A stretch of DNA of 64,000 nt from the NCBI GenBank assembly GCA_038049695.1, contig CP142456.1, positions 42,822,001-42,886,000 on the forward strand. Reading direction: 5' to 3'. Under the pieces are notes generated by a model, which had not been told where the DNA came from, searched no databases, and saw only the letters and a list, made by a program, of their open reading frames with translations. The position numbers and the translations under genes were made by a program. Origin of the DNA: Cinnamomum chago (lineage: Eukaryota; Streptophyta; Magnoliopsida; Laurales; Lauraceae). This document shows positions 23,861 to 35,978 of this stretch, piece after piece. Numbering within the stretch: the first letter of the stretch is position 1; each line of letters opens with the position of its first letter.

Positions 23861-25537
23861 AACTGCGTCTTGGTACTTGCAGGTAGCAAGTACTACCTCT
23901 GCTAGTGCAAAATGTAAACAATTGTGGGTAACCGTGGGATTAGCTAAAGTGATGTACTTGGAGCCTACTGATGATAGCTTCTTACTGTGCTAAGAGCTGT
24001 TAGATTTAGAGGACAATTTACCTTTTTATATTTTGTAGTTAACCTTTTGTTGTAAGGTTATACTAGTTAATGTTGAAAAGCATATGGTAATCAGTACTAT
24101 TGGCAACTTTAACGTAATTATGCTTTGCTCTAACATTTATTATGAAAAATTTTATTCACACATTTTATGAATTATCTGATTATTAGATACATCTATGTCA
24201 CGACCAGAAATTAGATGGGCCCAAAATCCGGGGCCATGACAATTATAGACCTTGAACTCAATTACAACCAAGAATACAAGAATATAGGCCTTGTTTGACA
24301 ATTCTTATCTATATGAAACAAATTTGTGGATAATAGATCTGTGTAGAATAGCTCTATGTAAAGTAAAGGTTTTACTTTTTAGATGACTTGGTACGACCAA
24401 TTCATAGTTTCAAATAGACATTTTAGAATCCTATGTTCCAAAGTTTTTCTTAAATTTCTAGAGCTATTCAAGGAATTAGGAGTTGAAATTTGGTAGCATA
24501 GCTATTATTAAGATTATGAAGCGGACTAACCGCTTAGATTCTGATATTGGGGCCCACAAAGTCCGGAAAATCAAGTCTAAGGGTCCGCATTTTTTTAAAC
24601 ATATTTCGAGATTGGCGAATGATCAACGATTCACAATTGACCCCATAGCCGTTCGTAGGATTTTGAAGACATCCAACAGTTTGGATTTTAATAAGAAAAA
24701 ATGGTGAGGCATGTTTGACCACTGTAGCTCCTCCTTTGTTCACTTTAGACAGTTTTGTTTGTCCGAAAAAGTCATGTTTCAAGGCTCTTTCCAAATAGGT
24801 ATAAATTGTCTATTGTCTGCTTCATATAGACATTTTGGTTACACCATCTAAATGGTCTTATTTCTCTAAACCTCTATTTCAAGCCTCTTTAAGACAAATA
24901 GAGGCAATATTTAGACTTGCCAAATGCCACCATAGTCTTTACAAATAATACAACAGTTACAACTCAAAAGACTCATAACTTCCCTACAATTCTAAACACT
25001 ATCTACCACTGAGAATATGCTTGACTCTAAAATATATACCTGCATAAGACACTGAAAACATGTTTTTGGTGGGATATATTCTCCCCCCTTAAACATTAGC
25101 AAATATAACATGATTTAATTGTGTCTAAAGCTCACCTTGAGCTTGTCACTCCCTCTCAATCTCTTTTCACCCTTTTTGTCATAAAGTTAACAAAGGTTTG
25201 ACTATGTGGTTCAAGGGGAAGCAGAGATAGAAAGAGAGAGATACACTCAAGGAAGAAATAGACATATATACCTATAGAAACACATGCCACATTTGCTAGA
25301 CATATAACTATGAGTACCGAGGGTTACCAAGAATAAAACATATGACTAGGAAGCACATCCTCTTAGAAATGGAGATCAATACATTTAACAATGATATGCA
25401 ACCCAGTTCTAGTGAAAATCATTGAAATGTCATTCATATATAAAGATGTTACTATATAGCATTGACAAGAGAGTGATGTAGAGCTCAATGAATCTAACTA
25501 TAATAAACATTACTTCGTAGATATAACTATTTGCTAC
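23861..25537. other. Non-genic, LTR scraps
   Basis: A perfect 8-base inverted repeat GTACTTGC/GCAAGTAC with a 5-base loop lies at about 23873-23893. At 24196 TGTCACGACCAGAAATTAGA looks like the first bases of another gypsy-type LTR, but I could not find its other end. Near 25080 TTCTCCCCCCTT could be an orphan polypurine tract read on the minus strand. No gene is seen. Confidence 0.4.
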
Positions 25538-25793
25538 TGTTGGAGAATGCAATGCTACATACAAATTGAATGGAATGGGATGGATCTCCCCAGGATTGAT
25601 TGATCTCCATATATAATATTGTACAAGGCTTGATTTGGGCTACATATTAGCAATTATCTAGTCATTCTACAATCATCTCTATCCTAATATAGTATATACA
25701 ATCTGTACAGGATGTTAGAGTTTGACTAAACAAAGGATTTGGGCTTTATTATACAAGTTGGCCTTTGGCCCGATGGACCCAGAATCTTTTACA
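25538..25793 (-). mobile_element. Short copia 3' LTR (Ale-like relic)
   Basis: 256 bp from TGTTGGAGAATGC to AATCTTTTACA with TG...CA ends. It is followed on the right by CCCCCCGTC, which is a polypurine tract when read on the minus strand. Just beyond it lies decayed copia RNase H coding sequence on the minus strand, so this is the 3' LTR of that element. The small LTR is typical of the Ale lineage. Confidence 0.7.
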
Positions 25794-25800
25794 CCCCCCG

Positions 25801-26244
25801 TCAAATTGATGATGGTGAGTCAGTCAACAAGCATCAATTTGTCTGTCAAGAACTGATGGTGCGGATGAGGAAGAGCTTTGTTAAAATATCAGCAATTTGG
25901 AGGCCGGAGGATATAAATGGAAAAGAGATAACATCGCGTAAATATTCATCCTTGATAAAGTGACAATCAACCTAGATGTGTTTCGTTCTTTCATGGAATA
26001 CTAAACTCTCTGTAATTCGAATTGTGCTGGTATTATCCATATGCAGAGGTGTAGGTGAATTTTGTGCCAAGCCAAGTTTGGTGAATAGGCCACGAAGCCA
26101 TAGAATTTTTTAGTATGCTACAGACATGGCCCAGTATTCTGGCTCAGATGATGATTTTGAAACTGTCTTGTTTTTTAACTTTCCATGAAATAAGAGCATA
26201 TCCTAGATACATGCACCATCCTGTTATGGAACATGTGATATGGC
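25801..26244 (-). pseudogene. Copia RNase H relic, C-terminal part
   Basis: Read on the minus strand with frameshifts and stops: GWCMYLGYALISWKVKKQ-like, SSSEPEYWAMS-like, HMDNTSTIRIAESLVFHERT-like, HI-VDCHFIKDE-like and DRQIDAC. These are the conserved blocks of copia RNase H down to the C-terminus of pol, followed by the polypurine tract. The N-terminal part continues at 60553 after the copia family A element inserted here (TSD AACCT). Confidence 0.75.
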
Positions 26245-26249
26245 AACCT

Positions 26250-28010
26250 TGTTAGTTTTATGGTCTCAATACCAGTACATGATGAATAAATTGATTAATT
26301 TCTTTATTTATCAATATATATTATTGCTTTCCTTTCATGAGATGAATGGTGTTTTATTACTTGTTTGCACATAACTAATACGAATGACATAATGGTTCAT
26401 GAGATGAACCGGAGTCCACAAGTATATTAGATGTAATACATGTGTATGGATGAGATCCACATACAAGAGACATGTATTGTACTTAAATATCTTCACAACT
26501 AGTGATGAGATTGAGTATCTCATCTGACAAGGTTGTAGCATTTTGATCACTATGAGATAGTGTGATTTGTCTCGATCATCGGAATGTAAGATTTTGGATC
26601 ATGGTGCTGGTACATTGGATGTATTGAAGGACCATGAGAAACACCTTATATACACTGTCTTTACTTTAAGGTCTGCTCTCATAATTCCATAGCAATAGAC
26701 TCATAATCCTGAGACATTAATGAACTCAAGTTTCTATCTATTCATTTGCTTTGAGTCACCAATGAGTGAGGCCAATTGTAGGTCAACACCTCGGTGATTT
26801 GGGTATGTGGTAGTAGAGCTGTGGGAACATTCAATGATCAAGATGGAATCTATCTTTAATATCCCATTGTGTCAATTAATGGATTTATCATTGGTAAGTG
26901 CGCACCCATTCCAATTAAGAGTTAATTGGATGGTACCAAATGATCACTATAATTAATTAGGGCTCAAGGATAATAAGATATGGATCTAATTTGGTGGACA
27001 GGTCCAATTGATCCATGAATATAGATGGAGGGGCCTATTTGTGGTAATTGAGAAGTTTAGGGTCTTCATTGTAATATATTCCTAAGACTGGAGTGCAATT
27101 GCATTTATATAGTGGAGTTATTTATAATTAATTGTGGGCCCGGATTGCACATGAGATGTGGGGTCGCGTGTCCTAGTTGGAGCCAGCTTTCTAAGGAATC
27201 CTTAGTGGTCCCTACGCTAGACCAAGATATTAGAAAGATACTAATTATAGTAGAACTCTAAAAGGAAATAGAAAATTACTATTTCTATTTGAAGTGAGAC
27301 TTCTAATAGTGGTAATAGTAAGTTACTAATTATTAATGGAAGTAGGACTTCTATTTTAATTAGAAAGGAGAAAACTACTAATTGTTGTGGAAGTGAGACT
27401 TCTATGGCAACTAGCAAGGGAGAAGGTTACTATTTTGTAATGGGAGTTAAACTTCTATTTCAAATAGGAAAAGAGGTGGAATTGAGGTCTATATAAAGGG
27501 GAATTAACCCCTCTTGGACGTGCATAACAAAGAGAGCACACCCAACCCTTTTGTGCAAGTGTTGCACAACTTCTCTTCCTATTCTAGTTCTCTTCTCTTT
27601 CTCCTCTAGTTCCTTGAAGTTACTAGTTGGGTTTTCTCTTGAAGTTTCCACCAATCTTCTTGAGAAAAGAGATCTAATACGGGTCATAGCGTGGAAGATC
27701 AAAGGGTGTTGGAGATTCTGATTTGATTAGTGAAAGCGTTCTTCATTAAAGAAAGAGATCAACTTCTCCATTAGAGCACTACCAAGCTCCAAAGGTATAA
27801 TCTACATCCTTGTATGTTGTAGATTTCGTGGTTGCATGTTTAGGTGCTGTTTTCTATCTTCTAGATAGTATATATTGCTGTACATGATTTATGAGTTTGA
27901 GGGATTGCATCCTGGATTGGGTCTTGTTGCCTTCTAGATAGTTGATTCCTACATTAAGTGGATCAAAAAGTTTTGAAACCTATCTGAATGGCCCACCTAT
28001 TTTCCAATGA
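26250..28010 (+). mobile_element. 5' LTR of copia family A element
   Basis: It starts TGTTAGTTTTATGG; the 3' end is slightly altered (CCAATGA against CCAACA in the 3' LTR). A stack of imperfect repeats of about 50 bases (GAAGTGAGACTTCTA units near 27291, 27340, 27391 and 27444) lies just upstream of a TATA box. This is the usual enhancer position of plant copia U3. Confidence 0.9.
27490..27497 (+). promoter_or_regulatory. TATA box of copia family A 5' LTR
   Basis: TATATAAA follows the U3 repeat stack and is conserved in the 3' LTR at 57060-57067. It is the likely U3/R promoter. Confidence 0.7.
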
Positions 28011-28011
28011 T

Positions 28012-28024
28012 TGGTATCAGAGCC
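28012..28024 (+). promoter_or_regulatory. Primer-binding site, initiator Met tRNA
   Basis: TGGTATCAGAGCC directly after the 5' LTR is complementary to the 3' end of plant initiator tRNA-Met. Confidence 0.9.
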
Positions 28025-29240
28025 ATACCTCATCTCTAATATGTTAGATCAGTAAGCTTGCTCTAATTTTTGCATGAGATGCGAAGAAGATGAAGCAAGG
28101 GCTATGTAAGGATCAATTTTGATGAATTTACTTGGCTTGGTAGTAGATTAATGTTAGGATAGTCAAAAAAGGGTTTAATAATGATGGAAGGATGGTAGGA
28201 AGCCATTGGAACACTTTGGAAGTGATTTGGTGAAGAATGGACACGAAACAGAAAAACCCAAGTTGCAGGTTTTCGTCAGTCTGGTCGACCTGGCCCCATG
28301 CTCGGTCGACCGGGTGACTTGCCGGTCGGTCGACCGAGCCTTCTAGTCGGTCGACCGAGGACACTGCACATCAGGTTGCAGAAACCGGATTTTTCAGTTT
28401 CGGGTCTTCTCTTACATCCTATTTTTCCAGCATTATTTGGCAGTTTATTGTTGTGATTTGTATGGTTGTATGAGATACTAACTTGCATATGATCATGTCC
28501 TCTCCATATGACCCACAAGTCTTTTGCTTTCTATTTATGGTTATTGGTTTATTTAAGGCTAAATGTAAAGGGCGTCATGGTTTCCTTGGTTTCCCGTGAA
28601 AGGGCAAGGCATGATGAATTTCCCTATAGCCCTTTTATTTCCATGTTTAGATTACCATGTAAGTCTCATAATCGAGGCATATGAATTTATGTAATTTTTC
28701 TAAATTTGTAAATTCTGGCGATGTCCGAGACGAAGAAGGAAAGCGATGATTGGACTCCTAATCAAAGAGCTTGAAATTTACCGAAAGTGTTTTGGAGTTG
28801 CCCAAAGAGTTTGAGGAATTCCAAAGTTTTGGAAAGTCTAGAAGTCTATTCCGCTAGGGCCATGTGGAGGAGAGGACTAGTTTCTAATTTTAGCACTTTA
28901 TATTTATGGATGCATGCTTAATTTAGAATATTTCCAAATCTGATCCAAACATAGCAAGTTACTAAAATTGGTCAAATCAAATTAATTTTTTGGAAAGAGT
29001 TCTAATTAGTGTTGATGACCCATGAGATGGACACATTGGTAACACTAATTTAAGAAATTGGACTTTCCTAAATATAACTTGACTTGGAACTAATCTTTGA
29101 TCATATCATGAGATGATTTGATATTCATATATATATATATGTGGGTCCTAATACCTTACAAGGAAATCCTTAATTCTAAAATATTAAGTGGGAGCGGGGC
29201 ATTTATATTTAGAAATCCCCATGGTTTTCCACCATAGGTC
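28025..29240 (+). other. Leader region of copia family A
   Basis: Untranslated leader before gag, interrupted at 29240 by the Tekay-like element and resuming at 51702. It contains a GGTCGACC palindrome cluster (28281-28366). A short CATATATATATATATG run lies near 29126. Confidence 0.6.
28281..28366. repeat. Palindrome cluster GGTCGACC x4
   Basis: CTGGTCGACCTGG, CTCGGTCGACCGGG, CGGTCGGTCGACCGAG and AGTCGGTCGACCGAGG are spaced by about 25 bases. This one lies in the internal leader, not in an LTR. Confidence 0.85.
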
Positions 29241-29623
29241 CATTTTGGGAAAACTATTTAACCATTCTTTTGGGTTATTGTTTTGTTTATATTGGCCTTT
29301 GTTGGCCTCTATTTTGGGGAATGTAACTAAATGATCTTTTGTTTAAACTTTAACTTACTTTTGGGAAATATGCTAATGATCATTGCTCATCCTGATAAGT
29401 ATTTTATACTTATGATGTTGTCTTCATGACTAGGGATAGTTTGACTATTTGATTTTCTACATGCTTCCGCACTTAAAAGAAATATTCATTTATGGTTGTG
29501 ATATCCTCACCGCGGACACCTGTAGGAAATTAAATAAATGTATGGTATCATTAAACTGATGTGGTACATCATTAGCCCCGATCCCATATTGGCTCGGTAG
29601 GGGCCCGGTCCGGGGTCTCGACA
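29241..29623 (+). mobile_element. Truncated 5' LTR of Tekay-like element
   Basis: Only the last 383 bp of the LTR remain, aligned to 51319-51701. It ends GGTCCGGGGTCTCGACA. The cut lies at CATTTTGGGA. Confidence 0.85.
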
Positions 29624-29626
29624 GAC

Positions 29627-29638
29627 TGATATCAGAGC
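29627..29638 (+). promoter_or_regulatory. Primer-binding site (Met tRNA, one mismatch)
   Basis: TGATATCAGAGC four bases after the 5' LTR matches the plant Met-tRNA site TGGTATCAGAGC except for one G-to-A change. Confidence 0.8.
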
Positions 29639-29783
29639 GAGACGTGTTTCAAGCAATTAAAAGAAACTAGAAATCCTAAGGACGTGGCGAGGATCTGTTA
29701 GATCTTTCGTTAGCTAGTATCGTGTGAGCAATGTGTGACCCTTTATTTGATTATTATGTGCTAACAATTTGTTTTGCAGCATC

Positions 29784-32700
29784 ATGCCACCTCGTAAGAG
29801 ACCGGTAAATGGCAACCCTTCTGCAAGCAATAGTGATCACACAGGGCCACTTGAAGAGGATAGGGTTGATAACAGCACGCCAAATCAATTCCAACAAATA
29901 ATGCAGGCAATGCTTGACCAACAGCGTCAGGCTAATGAGAATCAAGCTAGATTGCAAGAGCAAATGCTTAAGAGAGAGGAAGATCATGCAAGAGAATTGG
30001 CAGAGATGCAGAGACAATTGCTAGAAGTATTACAGAAAAGGCCCGAACCAGTTCAACCCCAACCCGCCATTGTCATCAATCAGAGACAACATGACCCAAA
30101 TGCATTATTTGAGCGGTTTCGGAAGAGGGCTCCGAAAGAGTTTTTTGGAATAGAGGATCCAATAGCTGCAGATGATTGGCTAGAGCATACGGAGAACATA
30201 TTTGAGATCTTCCAGTGTACAGGAGGAGAAAGAGTAAAACTAGTATCATCTCTCTTCAGTGGTACAGCGGACAGGTGGTGGAAGACAGTTAGGGAGGAAT
30301 ATAGGACTATGCTTGATGCAGAGATTTGGGTAAACTTCAAGAGGCAGTTCCATGATAAGTATGTACCCGCCCACATCAAGAGACAGAAGGCAATAGAATT
30401 TCAGCAGCTTGTGCAAGGGAGTATGACAGTCCTAGAGTACCTCACCAAGTTCAAGAGATTGTCCAGATATGCCCTGGAGTTGGTGGATATAGTTGAGAAG
30501 AAGATTGCCAAGTTCTTTGAGGGACTTAACCCTTTCATTGAGAGGGATGCCACCAGAGTAGTGCCACCTGCTACTTTCGATGAAGCGGTCAAGAGGGCCT
30601 ATAAGTTTGAGAACTTCCATAACAAGATCCTTAGAGTTCAAGGCAAGAGTCCAGCTCATCAGTAGAACTACCAACACCAGAGAAATCATCAGAACAAGAA
30701 GCAAAGGACAGGACCAAATGTTCAGAATCCAATGGTTTGCATCCACTGTGGGAAGAACCATGTGAGTGCTGAATGTCGTACCATTACAGGAGCGTGCTTC
30801 AGATGTGGTTCCATGACCCATCAGATGAGAGACTGTCCAAGGCCAAACAGAGAGAATCAGCAACAGCAGCAATCACCACAACGTCAAGCACCACCACAGA
30901 ATGCAATGGTTGTCCAAAACCAGGCAAGGCCACTCCAGCAACAAGCACCACAACAACAACAGCATAGACATCAGCAGCCACAACAGCAGGCCCGTTTTCA
31001 ACAGGGACAGAACCAAAATCAGCGTGCACCGCAACATAATAGGAATGCACAACAAGGCAGGCCCCAACAAGCTCAGAATAGGCCTCAACATTGAGGACAA
31101 ATCTATGCGGTTAACAGAGCTGATGCAGAGGCAGCAGGCAATGTCGTGGAAGGTACACTCCTCGTTTGTGGGATTAAAGCTAAGATTTTATTTGACCCTG
31201 GCTCTACATATTCATTCGTATCTCATAAATTTTCTGAGTTGATGGATATGCATGCTAGAGAACTCGAGTTTATTTTGACTGTGGCAACCCCAGTAGGTAA
31301 ACAAGTTATTTGTAGAACCTTTTATCCTAGTTGCACAGTCCAGATAGGAGACGTGGTTTTAATCGCAGATCTCATTTCATTGGAGATGTATGATTATGAT
31401 GTCATCCTAGGGATGGATTGGCTGGCAGGGTACCATGCCACGATGGATTGTTTCCATAAGACCCTTACTTTCAAGTTAGTTGAGACACCAGCAGGAGTGT
31501 TGTTTCAGGGAGAGAGGAGGAATCCTCGTGCAGGGTTTGTCTCAGCGTTGAAGGCTGACAGACTTTTGAGAAGTGGATGTGAAGCCTATTTAGCGTTTAT
31601 CACGGAGGATAAACGGGCCCAAGGGGTGGAGGAGATCCCAATTGTTTGGGAATTCCCCGATGTTTTTCCGGAGGAGATTCCAGGTTTACCACCCATCAGA
31701 GAGATCGATTTCACTATTGAGTTGTTACTAGGGACCGCTCCGATATCTATTGCACCATATAGAATGGCTTCAGCAGAGTTGGGGGAATTGAAGGCCCAGT
31801 TGCAAGAATTGTTGGACAAAGGTTTTGTGAGACTGAGTATTTCACCATGGGGAGCTCCAGTCTTGTTTGTCAAGAAGAAGGATGGTTTGATGAGAATGTG
31901 CATAGATTACAAAAGATTGAATCAAGTGACCATCAAGAACAAATACCCATTGCCAAGGATAGATGAATTGTTTGATCAATTGCAAGGTGCTTCATACTTT
32001 TCGAAGATTGACTTGAGATCCGGTTGCCATCAATTGAGAGTCAGAGAATCAGATGTGTTGAAAACAGCTTTCCGGACAAGATATGGCCACTATGAGTTCC
32101 TAGTGATGCCATTTGGGTTGACAAATGCACCAGCAGTGTTCATGGCGTTGATGAACAAGATATTTGCAGAGTATCTATATCAGTTTGTGGTAGTATTCAT
32201 TGACGACATCTTACTGTACTCTAAGACCAAGGAAGAGCATGAAGAGCACTTGAGAATAACACTGCAACTTTTGAGAGAGAACCAACTGTATGCGAAACTC
32301 AACAAGTGCGAATTTTGGCTAGACCAAGTAGCATTCTTGGGGCACATCATCTCCAAAGAAGGATTGTCAGTGGATTCGTCCAAGATTGAAGCAGTAGTGA
32401 ATTGGGAAAGACCAAAGAATGTGACAGAAATTAGAAGTTTTCTGGGATTGGTAGGCTATTATCGGAGGTTTATGCAAGGATTTTCATCGATTGCGTCACC
32501 ATTGACGAAGTTGACAAGGAAGAATGCACCATATGTATGGACAGATCAGTGTGAAGAGAGTTTCCAAGAGCTAAAGAAGAGATTGACTATAGCACCAGTC
32601 CTTACTTTGCCATCCGGAAGCGGCGGTTTCACCATTTTTACCGATGCTTCGAATGTGGGACTAGGTTGTGTGTTAATGCAAGAAGGGAAAGTGATTGCTT

Positions 32701-33891
32701 ATGGATCTCGACAGTTGAAAGATCACGAGAAGAACTATGCCACCCATGATCTTGAGTTAGTAGCAGTTGTTTTCGCGTTGAAAATGTGGAGACATTACCT
32801 CTATGGAGAGCAGTTCAAAGTCCACTCCGACCACCGTAGCTTACAGTACTTGTTTTCACAGAAAGAATTGAACATGAGGCAGAGAAGATGGATGGAATAT
32901 ATAAAGGATTACGATTTTCCAATCAAGTATCACCCGGGGAAAGCTAATGTAGTTGCCGATGCCTTAACCAGGAAATCAGTAGGCTTGGCAAATCTAAGCG
33001 GCACTTGTATTTTCGAGCAATTTGAAGAGTTGAGTATAGACCTGCAGCCACTAAGGAAGGGTGTTTTGTTAGCTAACATGACAGTGTCAGAGCCTTCTTT
33101 CATTCATAAGATCAAGGATAGTCAGTTGCAAGATTCAGAGTTGGCCAAGATTTCAGAGGATATCACAGAACGTCCTGACTTTCGTATGGTTGATGGAGTT
33201 TTGTACTACCGTGACCGTTTGTGTGTGCCTAACATCGAAGATTTGAGAAATGACATCATGATCGAGGCTCACAGCACGAAGTATTCAATGCATCTAGGCA
33301 GCACAAAGATGTATCAGAATTTGAAGGGAAGATTTTGGTGGAACAATATGAAGAGAGAGATTGCAGCGTTTGTCTCCCGTTGCATGACCTGTCAGTTGAT
33401 TAAGGCAGAACATCAGAGGCCTCCAGGGTTGCTACAACCGTTAGAGATCCCGGAATGGAAGTGGGAGCACATTACCATGGACTTTATTTTGGGACTACCG
33501 AGGACTAGCAGAGGCAACGATGCGATATGGGTCATTGTGGACCGTCTCACCAAGTCAACACACTTCATTGCTATGAAGACAGGGAAGAAGATGCACATGC
33601 TACCTTTGGCAGAGTTGTTTGTCAACGGGATTGTCAGTCGTCATGGGCAGCCAATTTCTATCACATCCGACAGAGACAGCAGATTCGTCTCGAGGTTCTG
33701 GAAGACGCTACATGAGTTTATGGGTACGAGATTGCAATTCAGCATGGCTTATCACCCTTAGACAGATGGCTAGTCAGAGAGAACGATTCAAACTCTTGAG
33801 GATATGCTCCGTGCTCGTGTGTTAGACTTCAAGACTCAATGGGATGAGACTCTACCGTTGTGTGAGTTTTCTTACAACAACAGTTACCACT
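29784..33891 (+). pseudogene. Tekay-like gag-pol, first part
   Basis: One frame holds everything, broken by nonsense codons at 30663 (TAG), 31092 (TGA), 33759 (TAG) and 33771 (TAG). Order: coiled-coil Gln-rich gag N-terminus; retrotransposon gag domain (FFGIEDPIAADDWLEHTENI, FSGTADRWWKTV); two Cys knuckles (CIHCGKNHVSAEC, CFRCGSMTHQMRDC); a Gln-rich linker. Then aspartic protease ([13 protein letters not shown]), RT with [14 protein letters not shown] active site, RNase H ([19 protein letters not shown]), zinc-binding HHCC region and integrase core up to YHP and [19 protein letters not shown]. The solo LTR inserts after the codons for NNSYH. All four stops fit C-to-T change of CAG or CGA. The start ATG follows TTGTTTTGCAG. 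Product lost; the RT and integrase residues themselves are intact. Confidence 0.92.
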
Positions 33892-34031
33892 TGTCGCGAC
33901 CCCGGACCGGGAATCCGGGGTCGGGACCGCATCTGTCTAATAATAACATACGTTTATTTAATTTCCCATAGGTGTCCGCGGTGAGGATATCACAACCATA
34001 AATGAATATTTCTATTAAGTGCGGAAGCGTG

Positions 34032-35581
34032 TGAAAGTCCAAGATCGAATCCTAGAGGGGGGGGGGGTGAATAGGGTGAGCTCAAAGTCCTAGACCAATT
34101 TTAATTCTTTTAGCTTTTAAGTCTCTTATGCTTTGAAGAAGAATAATGAAATCAACCAAGAGAGCATAATCCATAAAATGAAAGCATAAAGACAATCACC
34201 ATAACACAATCACATATAGTGGTTCGGCCAAATTGCCTACATCCACTCCCGGTACACCTACCGGTATTCACTATCTTCAATTAAGGTTTAGGGTCACCTC
34301 AAACCTTACAATCAACACTATGCTTTTCAAGGCTAAGCATGAACCTTTACATCATATGCTTTTCAAGGCTAAGCATAAACCTTTACAACATACAATTTTT
34401 CTCTTACGAAATATGCCTAAGAATGCATTGATTAAGAGAACTATATGAGTGCAAAAGAGTGCCTCTAAATAGGCTCAATAGAAAATGAAAACCTCAACTT
34501 CTAGAGACATGCATATGTATGACAAAGTTTATGAAAAATGCATTTACTAGAAATTACTCTTTCTCCTTTTGAAAAGATACAATCTTGAATGATGCAAAGA
34601 TGATAATCAAATGATTGAGAAAGAGTGGGTTGTCTAACACATGAGTTTAACAAGGTGAACTAACTTGATTTCAAAGAAGACAAATTAAAGTCTAACAAGT
34701 TTATGTTGAAACAAGAAAACAACTTCATGTGTTACAAAGACAATATGTTGTATTCATAGCATGTGAGATTTCTAAAGTTTTAAGCATGTTATGAAGGACA
34801 ACATTTCAATAGAAAAGCAACTTGTTAATCATGCATTGAAAGAAATCAAAAGAGTGAAACAAGACATGATTTTAAAATGCTTAGGATTAAAGAAAGCACA
34901 CCCATTTGAAGATCAAAGGTTGAACAAAGGGAATGGCTTCATAATCCTTGCAAAAATGCTCTTGAGAAGTTGCTAAACCTTGGCCTCAAAAGTCCCTTTA
35001 ATGTCAGCAACTTTCTTCAACTAAAAAGCCACTTTTTATAAAGAAAAAGTTGCCAACGGCTAGACCCCGGTCGACTTGGAAACAGGTCTCGGTCGACCGG
35101 GAAAGCACAACGGTCATATTTTTGACCGTTGGAAGGCTACTGCTCAAAACTGCATTTAAGAGCTGCAGTGTTCCCGGTCGACCGGCGACACTGGCAGAAC
35201 AGCCCAGAAATCTGAAAATTTTGAGAAATGCAGCTATGAAGGGCACCTCTCCAGGGGACTTTGAGGAACATATCCAAGCAAGAATTCATGACTGAAAGAA
35301 GATGAAAACTGAATATTTAAAGCCATGAAAACTCCAAATCAAAATAATGATTTTAAAGAAAGAAACTTTGGAAAGCTTGGATGATTTTTGAAAACAACAA
35401 CTCCATGATCTTAAGAGGTAAACTGAATTTGAAAACCATGCATAGCAAATGATAAAAACAAAGATTAAGAAGGAGAACTATGCATGATGATCCTATGAAT
35501 AAAACCATGAATGAATGAGAGGACAAGCTTTATGAAAGTGAATGCATCCTATCAAATTGCAACAAAACAAAAACTCTAACA
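34032..35581 (-). mobile_element. 3' LTR of Sirevirus-like element
   Basis: 1550 bp, TGAAAGTCCAAG to CTCTAACA on the plus strand. It contains a run of G at about 34057-34068, a conserved TAGTGGTTCGGCCAA motif near 34219 and a palindrome cluster. Open frames of 60-81 codons recur in the other LTR only because the LTRs are duplicates. Confidence 0.95.
35065..35190. repeat. Palindrome cluster GGTCGACCGG in Sirevirus 3' LTR
   Basis: CCGGTCGACTTGG, CTCGGTCGACCGGG and CCCGGTCGACCGGCG, with an AACGGTCA...TGACCGTT inverted pair between them. Confidence 0.85.
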
Positions 35582-35860
35582 ATCTCCCCCTTTGCAATTT
35601 GATGGCAACTCTTGAAGCTTGAACTCTCTCTCAATCTCCTTTAAATCTTGAACAGCAACAACTTTGGATATTTAAGGAGCTTTGGATATTCGGGAGCATT
35701 TGGATATTTTGGAGCTTTGGATTTTCCTTGCGGGAGCGACGATAAAAGACGACCAACCTAGAAGCTATACAAAATATGCACTCTAGGCAAAGCTACTCCC
35801 CCTCAACAATAGCAACCCTTGAATCTTCTCCCCCTCAATTGGAGAACTCTCTCCCCCTTT
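35582..35860 (-). promoter_or_regulatory. Multiple polypurine tracts
   Basis: Read on the minus strand, AAAGGGGGAGAT abuts the 3' LTR (35582-35594). Further purine tracts lie at 35795-35804, 35824-35835 and 35847-35860. Repeated polypurine tracts upstream of the 3' LTR are a known Sirevirus trait; the LTR-adjacent one is the likely plus-strand primer. Confidence 0.75.
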
Positions 35861-35978
35861 GACATCTAATTGCAAAGGAGCCTGCCCATCAAAGATAAAA
35901 CACACAACCTTGTTAGTAGCACCTGATTATAAGAGATATAAAAATAAGATGTGGAACAGGTGATTAGCCAACAAGAAT

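Noticed and set aside
30799..31100. Open frames antisense to or out of frame with the Gln-rich gag linker
   Set aside because: Shadows of a CAA/CAG-rich coding stretch.
34233..35295. Open frames of 60-81 codons repeated at 44106-45168
   Set aside because: They recur only because the two Sirevirus LTRs are copies. They show no protein similarity and cross the palindrome cluster.
35582..35978. Envelope-like gene between Sirevirus pol and 3' LTR
   Set aside because: Only about 400 bases remain and they hold polypurine tracts, with no membrane-protein frame.
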